A DNA stretch of 64,000 nucleotides, taken from positions 1 to 64,000 of the forward strand of contig CAJXCL010000006.1 of NCBI GenBank assembly GCA_913051775.1, written 5' to 3'. The position numbers and the translations under genes were made by a program. Positions 63,689 through 64,000 of the stretch are shown here, piece by piece; the first letter of the stretch is position 1, and each line of letters begins with the position of its first letter. This stretch comes from an uncultured Nitrospirota bacterium (GTDB lineage Bacteria > Nitrospinota > Nitrospinia > CAJXCL01). A model generated the notes under the pieces. The model had not been told where the DNA came from, did not search any database, and was given only the letters and a program-made list of their open reading frames with translations.

Positions 63689-64000
63689 CTAAATCCATCT
63701 CCAATTGTTTTGCGACTTTCATCATTGCTCTTGGCTGAAATAAAGCCGCGAAAGCTGTAGGTTTTAAATAAGAAATGTAAATCGTATTTTCATTTTTCGG
63801 CTGGTAAACCACTAATCGGACAGGCATAAAGACGCCTGCTCTCAAATCCGACGAAACAACTTCATTGCAATTTATGAGATTGCACATTTCGATAATCTTA
63901 TAATGCTGAAACCCTATGCTTAATTTATCTACCAGTGCGGCTTTTTCTTTTATGTTATCAACATTTACAATTTTTACAATGCGATAATTTTTTAATTGGG
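63660..64000 (-). CDS. DUF302 domain protein, truncated by the window edge
   Basis: The reading frame is open to the end of the window, beyond the ORF-track start at 63887; the visible part begins QLKNYRIVKIVNVDNIKEKA. HYKIIEMCNLINCNEVVSSD, VFMPVRLVVYQPKNENTIYI and PRAMMKVAKQLEMDLDDV are typical of DUF302 proteins, a fold often found with sulfur or heavy-metal resistance genes. The N-terminus lies outside this window. It is the first visible gene of the reverse-strand sulfur-relay group. Confidence 0.78.
   Translation of the reverse strand, partial: QLKNYRIVKIVNVDNIKEKAALVDKLSIGFQHYKIIEMCNLINCNEVVSSDLRAGVFMPVRLVVYQPKNENTIYISYLKPTAFAALFQPRAMMKVAKQLEMDLDDVAKAADF

Noticed and set aside
1-64000. 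CRISPR arrays, prophage or integrative elements
   Set aside because: No regularly spaced direct repeats, integrase, transposase or phage gene was found; repeats present are short palindromes.

Overview
The window is AT-rich chromosomal DNA from a Gram-negative bacterium. It encodes LPS export (LptA, LptB, LptC-like, an MsbA-type flippase), LPS-core or surface-glycan glycosyltransferases, outer-membrane and periplasmic proteins, sigma-54, a hopanoid-type RND exporter, flavin-dependent thymidylate synthase (ThyX) and a B12-dependent ribonucleotide reductase. That mix suggests a deltaproteobacterial/Desulfobacterota- or Nitrospinota-like lineage adapted to low or fluctuating oxygen. There is no rRNA, no tRNA I could recognise and no species marker, so the placement is inference. 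No phage, integrase, transposase or CRISPR array was seen.

Layout. 1-3.6 kb: a pair of M16 peptidases (one catalytic, one partner). 3.8-19.1 kb: a surface-glycan/LPS locus with about ten glycosyltransferases, a methyltransferase, a broken sulfotransferase, GDP-mannose dehydratase and an MsbA-like flippase. 19.3-22.1 kb: a two-module RND lipid exporter. 22.6-22.8 kb: remnant of a metallo-beta-lactamase-fold gene. 22.96-32.9 kb: one long co-directional run, trm112-like, lptC-like, lptA, lptB, rpoN, hpf, ptsN, a mannose-type EIIA, ptsI, metK, thyX, surE and ogt-like; this is the familiar lpt-rpoN-PTS(Ntr) cluster but with no HPr gene. 33-38.3 kb: a YjbQ-family gene, cold-shock protein, ribosomal protein S21 and Mfd. 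38.4-40.7 kb: a LOR/SDH-domain TIGR00300 protein and an ArgZ-type arginine dihydrolase-like protein, probably a split form of the cyanobacterial AgrE/ArgZ fusion. 41.1-45.2 kb: OmpR-type regulator, sensor kinase and an HtrA/DegP protease. 45.96-48.4 kb: an unusual ATP-grasp ligase paired with an M20 peptidase. 48.5-52.8 kb: a second YjbQ, MobB, an amino-acid permease fused to EIIA and TrkA-C domains, and PhzF. 53.0-58.1 kb: a dead vapC, rsmE, purH, purD and an outer-membrane barrel. 58.2-64 kb: class II ribonucleotide reductase, CvpA, and a sulfur-relay group (two TusA-like, three DsrE/F/H-like, an HMA-like secreted protein and a DUF302 protein cut by the window edge).

How it fits together. 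The glycan locus, flippase, Lpt genes and RND exporter build and export the outer leaflet. The HtrA two-component group and the M16 pair look like envelope quality control. PtsI, PtsN and the mannose-type EIIA form a regulatory phosphorelay, and the permease-EIIA fusion elsewhere in the window could be one of its targets. Intergenic regions carry several families of small palindromic repeats, including a MITE-like element with 21-bp inverted ends. One palindromic element appears to have been inserted in frame inside the ribonucleotide reductase gene.
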